DNA of 64,000 bases, taken from positions 16,408 to 80,407 of the forward strand of contig NZ_LPWA01000113.1 of assembly GCF_001510895.1 (NCBI RefSeq), read 5' to 3'. Source of the DNA: Mesorhizobium loti. GTDB lineage: Bacteria; Pseudomonadota; Alphaproteobacteria; Rhizobiales; Rhizobiaceae. The notes under the pieces were generated by a model. It had not been told where the DNA came from. It worked only from the letters and a program-made list of their open reading frames with translations, and did no database searches. Position numbers and translations under genes: made by a program. Of the stretch, positions 54,780 through 64,000 are shown piece after piece; position 1 is the first letter of the stretch, and every line of letters begins with the position of its first letter.

Positions 54780-57700
54780 GTGAGTTCGAGTGCCGGTGCG
54801 CTCGCACCTGTGATGACGCCTGTTGCGTTCATCAGAAAGTGGAAGACAGCCTCACTGACTGAGCGCCAAACGGCTCAGGAACATTTCATCGATCTTTGCG
54901 CTCTCTTCGGTCATCCAACGCCGACAGAAGAAGACCCCAAAGGTCAATTCTTTGCATTCGAGAAGGGTGCAAACAAAGTGGCGGGCGGGCGGGGTTTTGC
55001 CGACGTCTGGAAGAAGGGCCACTTCGCGTGGGAGTATAAACGAAAGAATGGCAATCTCGACGACGCCCTTCTACAGCTTGTCCGTTACGCGCCAGCTCTA
55101 CAAAGTCCGCCTCTTCAAGTCGTCTGCGATATAGAACGCTTCAGGATTCACACTGCCTGGACCAATACGGTCCCGGTGACGTACGAGATCGCACTTGACG
55201 ATCTGGCCGAGCCGGCCTCGCGTGAAATCCTGCGCAATGTTTTCTATGACCCCGAGAAACTGAAACCGGCCAAGACGCGCGCTGCTTTGACGGCCGAGGC
55301 GGCCGACAAGTTCTCGACAATCGCGTTACGACTGCAAGGATGTGGCACGCCCGATGAAATTGCCCATTTCGTCAATCAGCTCGTGTTCTGCTTCTTCGCC
55401 CAAAGTGTGAGACTGCTGCCTGACGGGCTATTCACGAAGCTACTAAGGCGCTCCGCACAGAATCCTGAGAGAGCAAAAGGCTACCTCAGCAAGCTCTTCG
55501 AGGCGATGGAAGGCGGCGGCGAGTTCGACCTCACCGAAATTGCGTGGTTCAACGGCGGCCTTTTCGACGGCAGCCGTGCTCTGTCGCTCGACGACGGCGA
55601 TATCGGGCTGCTGATTGCTGCCGACAGTCTCGACTGGAGTCTGATCGACCCGACAATTTTCGGAACGCTGTTCGAGCGCTTCCTCGACCCGGACAAGAGA
55701 GCGCAGATTGGAGCGCACTACACCGATCCCGACAAAATCATGAAGCTGGTGGACCCCGTAATTCTCAGGCCGCTTCGGGCAGAATGGGAGGTCGCGAAAC
55801 AGCAAATCGCAGAACTATTGAGCGGTGAACGAACGCCGCCAATGCGTAAGAAGCCGCACCGGCGCATGACCCAGATAGAGGCGGCAGAAGAAGTCCGCTC
55901 TCAGTTCCTGGAACGTCTGCGCAATTTGCGTATTCTCGATCCGGCATGTGGGTCGGGCAATTTTCTCTATCTTGCCCTCCAAGGCGTCAAGGACATCGAA
56001 AACAGAGCGAACCTCGAATGCGAGATACTTGGCCTTAGCCTCAACTGCCACTGGTCGGTCCAGAAATCCTTCGCGGAATAGAAATCAATACACCGGCGGC
56101 CGAGCTTGCCCGAACCACGATTTGGATAGGCGACATCCAGTGGCAGTTGCGCAACGGCATTCGATCTAAATCGATTCCCATTCTGCGTAAGCTTAAGGCA
56201 ATCGAAAAAGGCGACGCGCTTGTCACGATCATGCCATCCCCGGCCAAAAGTGGACAAGACATTATGGCGGCCAAGCCGAAGTTTGTCGCAACCGAATGGC
56301 CGGAAGCTGAGTTTGTCGTCGGCAATCCGCCATTCCTTGGCATACGGCTGATGCGCGACGGTTTGGGCGACGAAACCGTGGATCGCCTGTTCGATGTCTA
56401 TGATGGCCGCGTTTCGCGGGAAGCTGACCTTGTCTGCTATTGGTTTGAGAAAGCGCGTGCTGCTCTGGAATCCGGACGCTCGCGGCGCGTCGGCCTAGTC
56501 GCAACCAATTCGATCCGTGGGGGCGCCAACCGAAAGGTCCTCGATCGGATCGCTGTCGATAGCCGCATTTTTGAAGCTTGGAGCGATGAGCCGTGGATCG
56601 TCGACGGCGCGGCCGTTCGTGTGTCGCTCATATGCTTCGGCCAGGGTGATGACGCGTTGCGGCTCGATGGCAACGATGTAGCGGCGATCAATCCAGATCT
56701 TACAGCAGGAATTACGAACCTCACCCGTGCTCGCCGGCTCGCCGAGAACCTCAACGTTGCGTTTATGGGAGACACAAAGGGCGGCGCCTTTGATGTTCCA
56801 GGCGCGCTTGCGCGTGAATGGCTGCGGCTTCCCATCAATCCCAATGGCAGGCCGAATTCAGACGTGCTGCGCCCGTGGCGCAACGGAATGGACATGACGC
56901 GCCGAGCGAGAGATATGTGGATTGTCGATTTCGGTTGGGAAATGTCTCAGCAGACGGCCTCGCTGTATGAAGCCCCTTTCGAATACATAAGAGAACAAGT
57001 TCTTCCCGAACGCGCCCAAAATCGGCGCGATGCGTATCGTGATCGATGGTGGCGTCATGTCGAACCACGGCCGGGCATGTGGCGGGCGCTGCAGGGAAGA
57101 AACCGCGTTATAGTTACGCCCGAAGTCTCGCGGCACCGTGTGTTTGCTTGGCTATCAACACGGATCGTACCGGACCACAAGTTGCAGGTAATTGCCCGTG
57201 ACGACGATACCACTTTCGGGCTTTTGCTTTCCAAATGGCACTTGGCTTGGTCGCTAGGCGTAGGGTCGTGGCACGGCGTAGGCAATGATCCTCGTTACAC
57301 CATTAGTTCTTCCTTTGAGACTTTCCCATTTCCAGATGGCCTCACTCCGAATATTCCTGCCGGACGCTATGAGAATGACCCCAGATCAATAGCGATTGCT
57401 CAAGCTGCTAGGCGGCTCGATGATCTTCGCAATGCATGGCTCAACCCTGCCGATCTCATTCTTATCGAGCCTGAGGTCGTTGCCGGTTATCCAGATCGCA
57501 TTTTGCCTAGAGACGCCTCTGCAGCGGCGATCCTGCGCGAGCGGACCCTGACCAATCTTTACAACCAGCGCCCGCAATGGCTTGTCGAGGCACATCACGA
57601 ATTAGACGCCGCTGTCGCCGCCGCCTATGGCTGGCCGGCCGACATTTCCGAAGAAGACGCCTTGGCGAGGTTACTTGAACTCAACTTCGCACGCACCGCA

Positions 57701-57907
57701 GTTGATACTGCATCCGCATCGGCGCGAACTACAAAAAAGACGCGACGCAAGACCCCTGGAGAATTACGCGAACAACCACAATTCCTGTTGCCGATTCCGG
57801 GTAAGAAGCAAAAACAGCAGCTTCTTCCTCTTGGCGGTCGGGAAACGGTAGCGCATCGACCTGCGACAGCGACAGCACGCCCCGGCAAAGGACGCCGTGC
57901 CGGCTAA
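54780..57907 (+). CDS. MmeI-like type IIL restriction-modification enzyme (frameshifted)
   Basis: The corrected length is 1042 residues. One polypeptide carries nuclease, methyltransferase and target recognition: an N-terminal D-X9-E-X-K catalytic motif (Asp75, Glu85, Lys87 in ADVWKKGHFAWEYKRK; MmeI has Asp70, Glu80, Lys82), a helical spacer, methyltransferase motif I DPACGSGNFLY (~387), motif IV NPPF (~515) and a C-terminal TRD. GTG 54780 follows GAGGGGAG. One C is missing near 56040; adding it gives LGLSPQLPLVGPEILRGIEIN, a MmeI-family signature. Such enzymes methylate one strand and cut about 20 bases away. Lower GC and flanking nuclease genes suggest a mobile defence island. Confidence 0.9.
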
Positions 57908-57932
57908 TATGACCTCAGCGAGATAGGCCACC

Positions 57933-58826
57933 TCACTGCTTAAAACAGTGCTCGCGGTGCCATTGCAGGAAGCGAGGATGCGGGCGTTCAGACAATCGGC
58001 TCGGCGGAAGCGCGCGGCGAGTCTTGTTTATGAACCCGTGCACGCTGTCGAGGTCGTTGACCTGTCGCGAGATCAGGATTTCCAGATCGTCTGATAGGCT
58101 GATCAACCCGCGATCGAACATCCAATGCGCCGTGCCGGATAACGCGATCCCGTTGTTGATGACGTCCGGCCCGTTCGCCTCGACCGGTCGAATATGAGCG
58201 GCAGAGACCTCGGCTCGGCCACCACCATTTATCAACTTCAGTCCCGTGATTGCACAGCGCTCGTCATAAGCGCGCAGGACTATGCGGCGGAAGATGCGGT
58301 CTCGCACGATGCGCGATCCAAGGTAGCTCACGCGGTTGCGCGTCTGCTCGAAGTCGAATGGAGTCTGCTCTTCCTGAAAGCCGATATTGATCTCGTCGAC
58401 GCGTGGCAGCAACAACTCGTTTCTGTCCAGACCGAGATCAAGAATGCGATTGAAATCGGCTGGACTGATCGGACGAACCGCCGATTGCGCGCGACCGGAA
58501 ATCTTTCCCTCGTCGTTCAGCAAGCCTCGTTCAACTAGACCGTCCATTCCGTTGAATGGAACTGGATTGACGAACTGTAGGTACGATCCCGGTTCAATAA
58601 GAGCGACATACATATCCGGCGTCACAGGATCGGGAATGACCTGCTGAACCTTGGCCATCGCATAATAGCCACGTGCATCCTTAACCTTGCTGGGTTCGTA
58701 GTAAATGATCCAGTCGCCAACGCATGCTTCGACGCGGCTGAGATACGGTCGGGGAAACTGGTACTGCTCTGTAGGGCGGTCGTTGTATCGCGAATCCGAG
58801 CGGTGAATGAAAACCCCAAATGCCAT
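57933..58826 (-). CDS. HNH endonuclease with N-terminal reader-like domain
   Basis: The product is 297 residues from ATG 58826 (TTG 58838 possible). The C-terminal HNH domain has RCAITGLKL, SAAHIRPVEANGPDVINNG and HWMFDRGLISL, as in HNH_2-type restriction nucleases. The N-terminal ~100 residues (GDWIIYYEPSKVKDARGYYA, MYVALIEPGSYLQFV) look like a small beta barrel, possibly a PUA/EVE-like base reader. If so, it may be a modification-dependent nuclease. It is convergent with the type IIL gene, 25 bases apart. Confidence 0.8.
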   Translation of the reverse strand: MAFGVFIHRSDSRYNDRPTEQYQFPRPYLSRVEACVGDWIIYYEPSKVKDARGYYAMAKVQQVIPDPVTPDMYVALIEPGSYLQFVNPVPFNGMDGLVERGLLNDEGKISGRAQSAVRPISPADFNRILDLGLDRNELLLPRVDEINIGFQEEQTPFDFEQTRNRVSYLGSRIVRDRIFRRIVLRAYDERCAITGLKLINGGGRAEVSAAHIRPVEANGPDVINNGIALSGTAHWMFDRGLISLSDDLEILISRQVNDLDSVHGFINKTRRALPPSRLSERPHPRFLQWHREHCFKQ

Positions 58827-58920
58827 GATCTTCTGCAATGCGTTGCTTAGAAGTACGTCCGAGCTGATACAGCCCGATATTCAAAGCTTAGTCTAGCCAG
58901 GAGAAGCTTTCGCCCGCCGA

Positions 58921-59645
58921 TCAGCTCGCGGAGTGAAGGCCCTCGCTCATGAGCCCCTCGCCCGGCTCCACCTTCGCCGGCGCGGATAGAAACCGCTCTA
59001 CCGCCTTCTGAAAAACCCCGACAAAATATTCGGCCCCGCTTCGCCGGGCCGCAGCCTGATGCCATCCTCGAATCCGTTCAGCGTCACGCACTCGAAGCCG
59101 CTGTGCGCGAGGAGCGCCACCAGCGAGTCGCGGTCGAAGTGGTGCAGGTGCTCGTTGGGGAGACGCATGCGCCAGGTGCGGAACCAGGCGTCGCCTTCGG
59201 CGCCAAGTTCGCGCCAGCGGCAATAAGGGACGGCGACGGCCAGGTGCCGGGTCTTAAGGCGGGCGAGGAAACCCAGATCCGGGATGTGTTCGAGCACGTC
59301 GAACATGGCGACGAGATCCCACGCGCTGGCGAGCGCCTCACCCCAATTCACAAAGCGGACACCCGTGGGCAGCGGAAACTCGGCGATGTCATAGCCGGCG
59401 CAATCGGCGACCCCGGTTATCTTCGCCGCTTCGATGAATGTGCCGGTGCCGTATCCAATCTCCAGCACCGAGCGAGGAACCTCGCCGGTTACTCCCAGCA
59501 CCCAGCCCAGCCGCTGATATCCGAGCTTGATGGTCCGGTCGCTCAGGTCCTCGTAATAGGAAATATATTGCTTGTCGTACTTGATCGGCGTGAAGTCGAT
59601 CTGGTGGATCACGCCAAACCCGTCCACCTCGTAGTTGTCCAACAT
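58921..59645 (-). CDS. Class I SAM-dependent methyltransferase (frameshifted)
   Basis: The corrected length is 241 residues. Motif I is VLEIGYGTGTFIEAA, followed by YDIAEFPLP and a DVLEHIPDLGFLARL segment typical of Methyltransf_23 enzymes. The uncorrected frame ends at 58998. One missing G in a GGGG run near 59036 explains this, since the corrected frame continues AGAEYFVGVFQKAVERFLSA to a stop at 58921. The substrate is unknown. Many relatives modify sugars or small metabolites in surface-polymer clusters, but no such cluster is here. Confidence 0.8.
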
Positions 59646-59790
59646 TGCCCTGCCGCCTCCGGAGTCCGGATTCTTACATGGGGCAGCTAAACGCGGCGTA
59701 ACCGGCGGGACTGGCTTCGCCGTCGACCTGACAGACTATCCAGCAAGGCGCCAACGCGGCCGGTGACGGACGCGTTGGGTGGCGGCCATG

Positions 59791-60063
59791 TCAGGGGGAT
59801 ATGCGTGAGGCCCGGCGCTTCACCATCGCATCGACGATCAAACAGATGTCATCGCGATCGATACCCACATCCTCAAGATAATGGTCATTGAGCCGATTCA
59901 GTTCGTTGATCGTGGCGATCCGGAGTACCTCACCCTGGCACCAGAACGCGACCTTGTAGAAAACGCGGCCGACACCGGATGAGGACCTGCGGCGCCAGGT
60001 ATTCGCCGTCGAGATCGCGAACGTCCTTGCGTATGGCAGCATGGATTTCACCGTCGTTGTCAT
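59791..60063 (-). CDS. DUF1127 protein
   Basis: The 90-residue protein from ATG 60063 has GGAGG upstream. The C-terminal half matches DUF1127: LRIATINELNRLNDHYLEDVGIDRDDI. Small DUF1127 proteins in Agrobacterium and Rhodobacter act as RNA-linked regulators of phosphate and carbon metabolism. Here the domain follows a basic N-terminus (ANTWRRRSSSGVGRVFYK). A wHTH-TPR gene is divergent. Confidence 0.88.
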   Translation of the reverse strand: MTTTVKSMLPYARTFAISTANTWRRRSSSGVGRVFYKVAFWCQGEVLRIATINELNRLNDHYLEDVGIDRDDICLIVDAMVKRRASRISP

Positions 60064-60172
60064 GTCGAACCTCCAGAGATATTGGCGAAGCCTCTGGCTT
60101 TTCCGGCCGAAAGTCGTGAAATCCTCGTCAAAGAGTTCGGAAAAGTTTCCGAAGTCGGGGTAAATTCGGGTT

Positions 60173-61864
60173 ATGGCAACGATCCACCAAATCGGACCGT
60201 TCCGTCTCGATGCGGAAACGGGAATCGTGTTTCGAAATGCCGAGCCCCTTGCATTGGGGCAGCGCGCGGTTGCGCTCCTGCGCGTGCTGGTGGAGCGAGC
60301 GGGCGCACCCGTCTCCAAGGCTGCGCTGATGGATGCCGCATGGTTCGGTCTCGCCGTTGAGGAAAGCAATCTAACTGCCCAGATCGCGGCACTCCGCCGG
60401 GTGTTCGAGGAAGAACCCGGCGGCGAGCGCTGGATCGAGACGCTCCCGCGCCGCGGCTATCGGTTCGTCGGCCCGGTGGTCGCGACAAGGAACCCGACCC
60501 GGGAGGAAGGGACGGATGTGCAGCCAGCGCTCCTGATTCCCGACGGGCCCTCCCTCGCCGTTCTGCCCTTCGTCAACATGAGCGGCGACCCCGAGCAGGA
60601 ATACTTCAGCGATGGTATCACCGAGGACATCATCACCGACCTCTCGAAGGTCTCCACGCTCAACGTCCTGTCGCGCAACACCACGTTCACGTTCAAGGGC
60701 AAGGCTGTCGAAATAGGTCAACTGGCTCAGCGGCTGAAGGTCGGATACGTCATCGAAGGCAGCGTGCGCAAGGCTGGCGGGAGGGTGCGGATCACGGCGC
60801 AGCTGATCGACGCGAGCAAGGACAGCCACGTCTGGGGCGAGCGCTATGACCGCGAACTGAAGGACATCTTTGCGCTGCAAGACGAAATCGCCCAGGCCAT
60901 CGTGGCGGCGCTGAAGATCAGACTGCTGCCGGCCGAGAAGAAGGCGATCGAGAGCCGCTCGACGCAAGACCCGGAGGCTTATCGGCTCTATCTCCAAGGT
61001 CGGTATTACCGGACGCAGCAGGGAGCGAGAAACCTGGAGATCGCCGTTCGGTTTTGCCGGCGAGCGCTGGAAATCGACCCTGACTACGCTCGCGCCTGGG
61101 CTTTGGCCGCCCTCTGCCAGGCGGGCCTGCATTTCAGGGGAAGGTCAGAGGAGTCAGGCTTATCAGCCGCCGAAAAGGCGCTCGCGCTCGATCCAACTTT
61201 GGCCGAGGCTTATACTGCCAGGGGGCGGGCACTGGCTGAGATGGGGCGCTTCGATGAGGCGCTGGCGGCGCAGGAAGAATCGCTACGCCTGGAACCGGAC
61301 TCGTTTGAGGTGCGGGTTAACGTTGGCGCGATCTGCCTCTACCTCGGCCGCTACGAAGACGCGATCGAGCATTCCGAGCGCGCCACCCAGCTTTTTGAAG
61401 CAGACTACTGGGCTCCCTGCATTGCGGCTGATTGCTATCGATTGTTGGGCCGGCATGACGAACTCAGCACTGCGGCACGTCGGATTTTGGAGCGCGTCGA
61501 AAGGGAGATTGCGCTGCACCCCGACAACGCACGTGCCATGGCGATAGGAGCCATTTCATTGGCCCACCTGGGAGAGAAAGCGCGCGCCAAGGAATGGGCC
61601 GCGCGAGCGTTGACGATTGAGCCGGACGATGTGATGGACCACCACAATATTGCATGCGCCTTTGCCCAGATGGGCGAGCTGGATCAGGCTATCGATCTAT
61701 TGGAGACTTGCGTTCGCAGAGTTCCGCCCAAACACCTCACGTGGATCACGCGAGAGCCCGATTTGATGCCACTGCACGGCCATCCGCGATATCAAGCCCT
61801 GATTGCGCGCGAAGAAGCGCGGTTGGCTGCGACCACGACCGGGCAAGCAAGCGAGGCAGGTTGA
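60173..61864 (+). CDS. Winged-helix / TPR regulatory protein (CadC/adenylate-cyclase-like)
   Basis: The protein is 563 residues. The N-terminal OmpR/CadC-type winged helix (residues ~1-95: ALLRVLVERAGAPVSKAALM, IETLPRRGYRFVGP) is followed directly by a middle domain (SLAVLPFVNMSGDPEQEYFSDGI, EGSVRKAGGRVRITAQLID) and six or so TPRs. There is no transmembrane helix, unlike CadC, and no cyclase catalytic domain. The middle and TPR parts resemble the BTAD regulator at 40318, so the window contains two members of this regulator type with different DNA-binding heads. The target is unknown. Confidence 0.85.
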   Translation: MATIHQIGPFRLDAETGIVFRNAEPLALGQRAVALLRVLVERAGAPVSKAALMDAAWFGLAVEESNLTAQIAALRRVFEEEPGGERWIETLPRRGYRFVGPVVATRNPTREEGTDVQPALLIPDGPSLAVLPFVNMSGDPEQEYFSDGITEDIITDLSKVSTLNVLSRNTTFTFKGKAVEIGQLAQRLKVGYVIEGSVRKAGGRVRITAQLIDASKDSHVWGERYDRELKDIFALQDEIAQAIVAALKIRLLPAEKKAIESRSTQDPEAYRLYLQGRYYRTQQGARNLEIAVRFCRRALEIDPDYARAWALAALCQAGLHFRGRSEESGLSAAEKALALDPTLAEAYTARGRALAEMGRFDEALAAQEESLRLEPDSFEVRVNVGAICLYLGRYEDAIEHSERATQLFEADYWAPCIAADCYRLLGRHDELSTAARRILERVEREIALHPDNARAMAIGAISLAHLGEKARAKEWAARALTIEPDDVMDHHNIACAFAQMGELDQAIDLLETCVRRVPPKHLTWITREPDLMPLHGHPRYQALIAREEARLAATTTGQASEAG

Positions 61865-61873
61865 CTTGGTCGC

Positions 61874-62128
61874 TTGTCCGATACCGACCTCGGCAGACAT
61901 GAGGCGAAAAGCTGCCGATCGTGTCGTGAGAGCGCTCCCCTGCCCGGCAACGAGCCGTTGGTCAGGCTCGCCCATTCGCTCGCCGGGGCGGCGGGGACGT
62001 TCGGCTTTGCGGAGAACAGCGCGCGAGCGTCTACACTGGAGACGCTGCTGATCGAGCAGGCGGGTGGCGGGGCCGTCCGCGCGGCGCTCGATGCCTTAAT
62101 CGCGGAGATCGAGCGGACGCTGGCCTGA
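61874..62128 (+). CDS. Hpt-like domain protein (short; N-terminus uncertain)
   Basis: A short frame, up to 84 residues from TTG 61874, holds the core of a histidine phosphotransfer domain: LVRLAHSLAGAAGTFGFAE, in which the His of AHSLAG is the phosphoacceptor. The first ~25 residues (RHEAKSCRSCRESAPLPG) are not Hpt-like and could come from a second frame or be a truncated start. The stop ends in the normal EIERTLA helix. It lies ten bases after the wHTH-TPR gene. It may be a functional mini-Hpt or a fragment. Confidence 0.55.
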   Translation: MSDTDLGRHEAKSCRSCRESAPLPGNEPLVRLAHSLAGAAGTFGFAENSARASTLETLLIEQAGGGAVRAALDALIAEIERTLA

Positions 62129-62566
62129 CCGGGCCTTGCGTGAGCGGGCGGCCGGGCTCACTTCTTCCCGCCGCCGAGGCCGGTCCCGTCATCCCGCCCC
62201 AGCCCTGGTTGCCGCGCAAAAATTGCCGCCAGCCCTTCACGCGCCAGAAAGTGGTGAGCTGGCGGTAGCCACGGCGACCGCCGTCGGCACGACACACCCC
62301 TGGCGCGCAAAAAACGCTGCAGCTCGGCCTTCTCGGGACGAGAGAGCATACGCGCGAGCGGCAAGTCTTTGCGGCTGGTCCAGCCACAACCGAGCGGCAG
62401 GTCCAGGCGCCGCGGCTATCCACAGCCGTCCTGACCTTTTCTGGGAGCATCGCCCGGAATTGCCTGTCGTTACGGCAGTTTGCCTATCGGTGTGGCACTT
62501 CTGCCACCACCAATTTAGACAACCTCTGCTAGAAACGCGTCGGGTTCATAAAGGGGTTACGGGGCT
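62129..62566. other. 438-base region without a confident gene
   Basis: No clear gene is seen. On the minus strand near 62140-62300 one frame encodes GYRQLTTFWRVKGWRQFL followed by GNQGWGGMTG. This has protein-like composition and could be a C-terminal remnant of a longer gene, for example a glycosyltransferase tail, but no start or upstream domain remains. The last 50 bases before the porin gene should carry its promoter. Confidence 0.4.
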
Positions 62567-63859
62567 ATGCTTACGCGCTTTTCAGCGAAATCTATTCTGT
62601 TGTGCGCCGTTTCGGCGGTCGCTTTGACATCCGCCGCGCATGCGGCCGATGTCGTTCAGGAACAGGCGTCCGGCTTCAACTGGAGCGGTCTCTATGTCGG
62701 CTTCGGTGTCGGTGCCGGCGCCAACGTGCATGAGATCAGCAGCGATTTCATTCCGGGCATTTCACTCAACGGCATCGGCGGCGAAGGCATCTATGGCGAA
62801 GCCACCGTCGGCTACGACTATATGGTCTCGCAGCGCTTCCTGCTGGGCGCGCTGCTCGATGCCCATGTCGGCACCATCAAGACCTCGCTCGATGCGTTCG
62901 GGCTCGATGCCGACGTCAAGGAGACCTACGGCTTCGACGTCGGCGTGCGTGCCGGCTATCTGTTGACGCCGAGCACGCTGGGCTACGTGCTGGGCGGCTA
63001 TGCCTGGCAGAAATACAAGCTCGACACCAATGCCGGCTTCGGCATGGACTGGGACCAGGGCGGCTATTTCGTCGGCGCCGGTGTCGAAACCGCCATCAGC
63101 GCCAACTGGACGCTCAAGGGCGAATACCGCTACACGCGCTTCAGCACCACGGACGATCTGCTTTCGCAGTTCGGTGCGCCGGATGGCGCGCTCAACCTCG
63201 ACACCTCGCGCCATACCTTCCAGGTTGCCGCCAGCTACCGCTTCAACGCCGCAAATGGCGGCGGCACAAGCTTCGAGACGCCGACCTACAACTGGACCGG
63301 CTTCTATGTCGGCGGCGGGCTTGGCGCCGGCGCGTCCGTGCACCAGATCGATGTCCCGCCGGCCGGCGTGAAGCTCAACGGCATCGGCGGCGAGGGCGTA
63401 TTCGGCGAGGCGAGCCTGGGCTACGATCAGGACTTCGGCAGCTGGGTGGCCGGCATCATGGTCGACGCGCGCTATTCCGGCATGACCTCGGAGCTCGATC
63501 TCGGCGGCGGCCAGATCAACCTCGACACCGACTATGGCTTCGACGTGCTCGGCCGCGTCGGCATGAAGGTCAACGAAGCGACGCTGGCCTATGCGCTGGC
63601 CGGCTACAGTTGGCAGCATTTCGACCTCAACGCCTCCGATCCGATCGGCGACATCATCGACTGGGGCTCGAGCGGCTTCTCGGTCGGCGGCGGCCTGGAA
63701 ACGGCGGTGTCGGACAAGATGACGGTCGGCATCGAATACCGCTATTCGCAGTTCGAGAAGCACGATTTTTCGGCGGATCTGGGCGCGCCGGACGGCAGCA
63801 TCACCTCGACGCCGTCCTTCCACACCGTGCGGATCGACGCCAAGTACAAGTTCAACTAA
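62567..63859 (+). CDS. Outer membrane protein with two tandem Omp25/31-type beta barrels
   Basis: The product is 430 residues: a signal peptide (ILLCAVSAVALTSAAHA) and then two related halves of ~200 residues. Each begins NWSGLYVGFGVGAGANVHEI or NWTGFYVGGGLGAGASVHQI and ends with SYRFN or KYKFN, as eight-stranded barrel proteins do. Each half also has NGIGGEG, a YGFDV strand and a (V/S)GGGLETA-type strand. So this is a duplication of a whole barrel within one chain. Omp25/31 proteins are major surface proteins in Brucella and rhizobia. Two hairpins follow the gene. Confidence 0.88.
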   Translation: MLTRFSAKSILLCAVSAVALTSAAHAADVVQEQASGFNWSGLYVGFGVGAGANVHEISSDFIPGISLNGIGGEGIYGEATVGYDYMVSQRFLLGALLDAHVGTIKTSLDAFGLDADVKETYGFDVGVRAGYLLTPSTLGYVLGGYAWQKYKLDTNAGFGMDWDQGGYFVGAGVETAISANWTLKGEYRYTRFSTTDDLLSQFGAPDGALNLDTSRHTFQVAASYRFNAANGGGTSFETPTYNWTGFYVGGGLGAGASVHQIDVPPAGVKLNGIGGEGVFGEASLGYDQDFGSWVAGIMVDARYSGMTSELDLGGGQINLDTDYGFDVLGRVGMKVNEATLAYALAGYSWQHFDLNASDPIGDIIDWGSSGFSVGGGLETAVSDKMTVGIEYRYSQFEKHDFSADLGAPDGSITSTPSFHTVRIDAKYKFN

Positions 63860-63884
63860 GCTCGGCCCTCCAGCCAAAGCAAAA

Positions 63885-63944
63885 GCCCGCCACACCGGCG
63901 GGCTCAGACTGCTGACAAACCCCTGGCGTTAGCTGGGGGTTTTT
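63885..63944 (+). terminator. Double hairpin terminator after the porin gene
   Basis: Hairpin 1: GCCCGCC and GGCGGGC (63885-63903) around a five-base loop. Hairpin 2: a CCCC...GGGG stem (63920-63939) followed by a run of T residues (63940-63944). The second has the classic intrinsic terminator form. Together they should stop transcription of the outer membrane protein gene. Confidence 0.85.
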
Positions 63945-64000
63945 GATTCACTGGGTCATGTTGAAGCGACCCGCCCCCGAACAGACCGCGCTTGAGATGG

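Noticed and set aside
54780..57907. Phase-variable type IIL enzyme (frame switch at 56040)
   Set aside because: The break is in a two-base CC and not a long repeat tract, and identical one-base losses occur in many housekeeping genes here, so sequence error explains it better.
62140..62450. Possible minus-strand gene or glycosyltransferase tail
   Set aside because: Only about 30 protein-like residues (GYRQLTTFWRVKGW region) are seen, with no start, no catalytic motif and competing frames.

Overview
The window is high-GC chromosomal DNA from an alphaproteobacterium of the Hyphomicrobiales, most likely Mesorhizobium or a close relative. Evidence: the order DUF2093 - lpxK - waaA - DUF374 acyltransferase - DUF4170 - CysQ-like phosphatase - pmbA; an Omp25/31-type porin; a DUF1127 protein; and several rhizobial-style palindromic intergenic elements. 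No rRNA, tRNA, CRISPR array or intact insertion sequence was seen.

Layout. 0.4-8.5 kb: a methylamine/betaine-type catabolic group (flavin demethylase, Tat-exported SBP5 binding protein, non-pyrrolysine MttB-family methyltransferase, LysR) interrupted by queF and two secreted paralogues. 8.6-22.5 kb: housekeeping genes (mutL, lpxK, waaA, pmbA, epmA/efp). 22.7-40.3 kb: accessory genes. These include LysR/isochorismatase, an ArsR-rhodanese regulator with a metallo-hydrolase/MFS operon and a perfect palindromic operator, an ankyrin-cytochrome c fusion, DUF899 proteins, an MFS/ankyrin pair, cardiolipin synthase, and a cupin/TetR pair. 40.3-47.4 kb: the most unusual block, a BTAD/SARP-type regulator divergent from a 921-residue protein that joins two membrane sensor modules to an MFS transporter, followed by a PF04392 binding protein and a DUF1194 vWA protein. 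Two promoter regions in this block carry the same bipartite element. 47.4-53.9 kb: a LacI-controlled sugar ABC/GH127 operon. 54-58.8 kb: an AT-richer restriction island with an MmeI-like type IIL enzyme flanked by two predicted nucleases. 58.9-64 kb: a methyltransferase, DUF1127, a wHTH-TPR regulator, an Hpt-like fragment and a tandem two-barrel outer membrane protein.

About twenty reading frames are broken by an apparent loss of exactly one base, often in a short homopolymer. Adding one base restores a family-length product each time. I therefore annotate these as single genes with probable sequence errors, not as real pseudogenes; corrected lengths are given. The one gene remnant I regard as truly decayed is the alpha/beta hydrolase piece near 24.5 kb.
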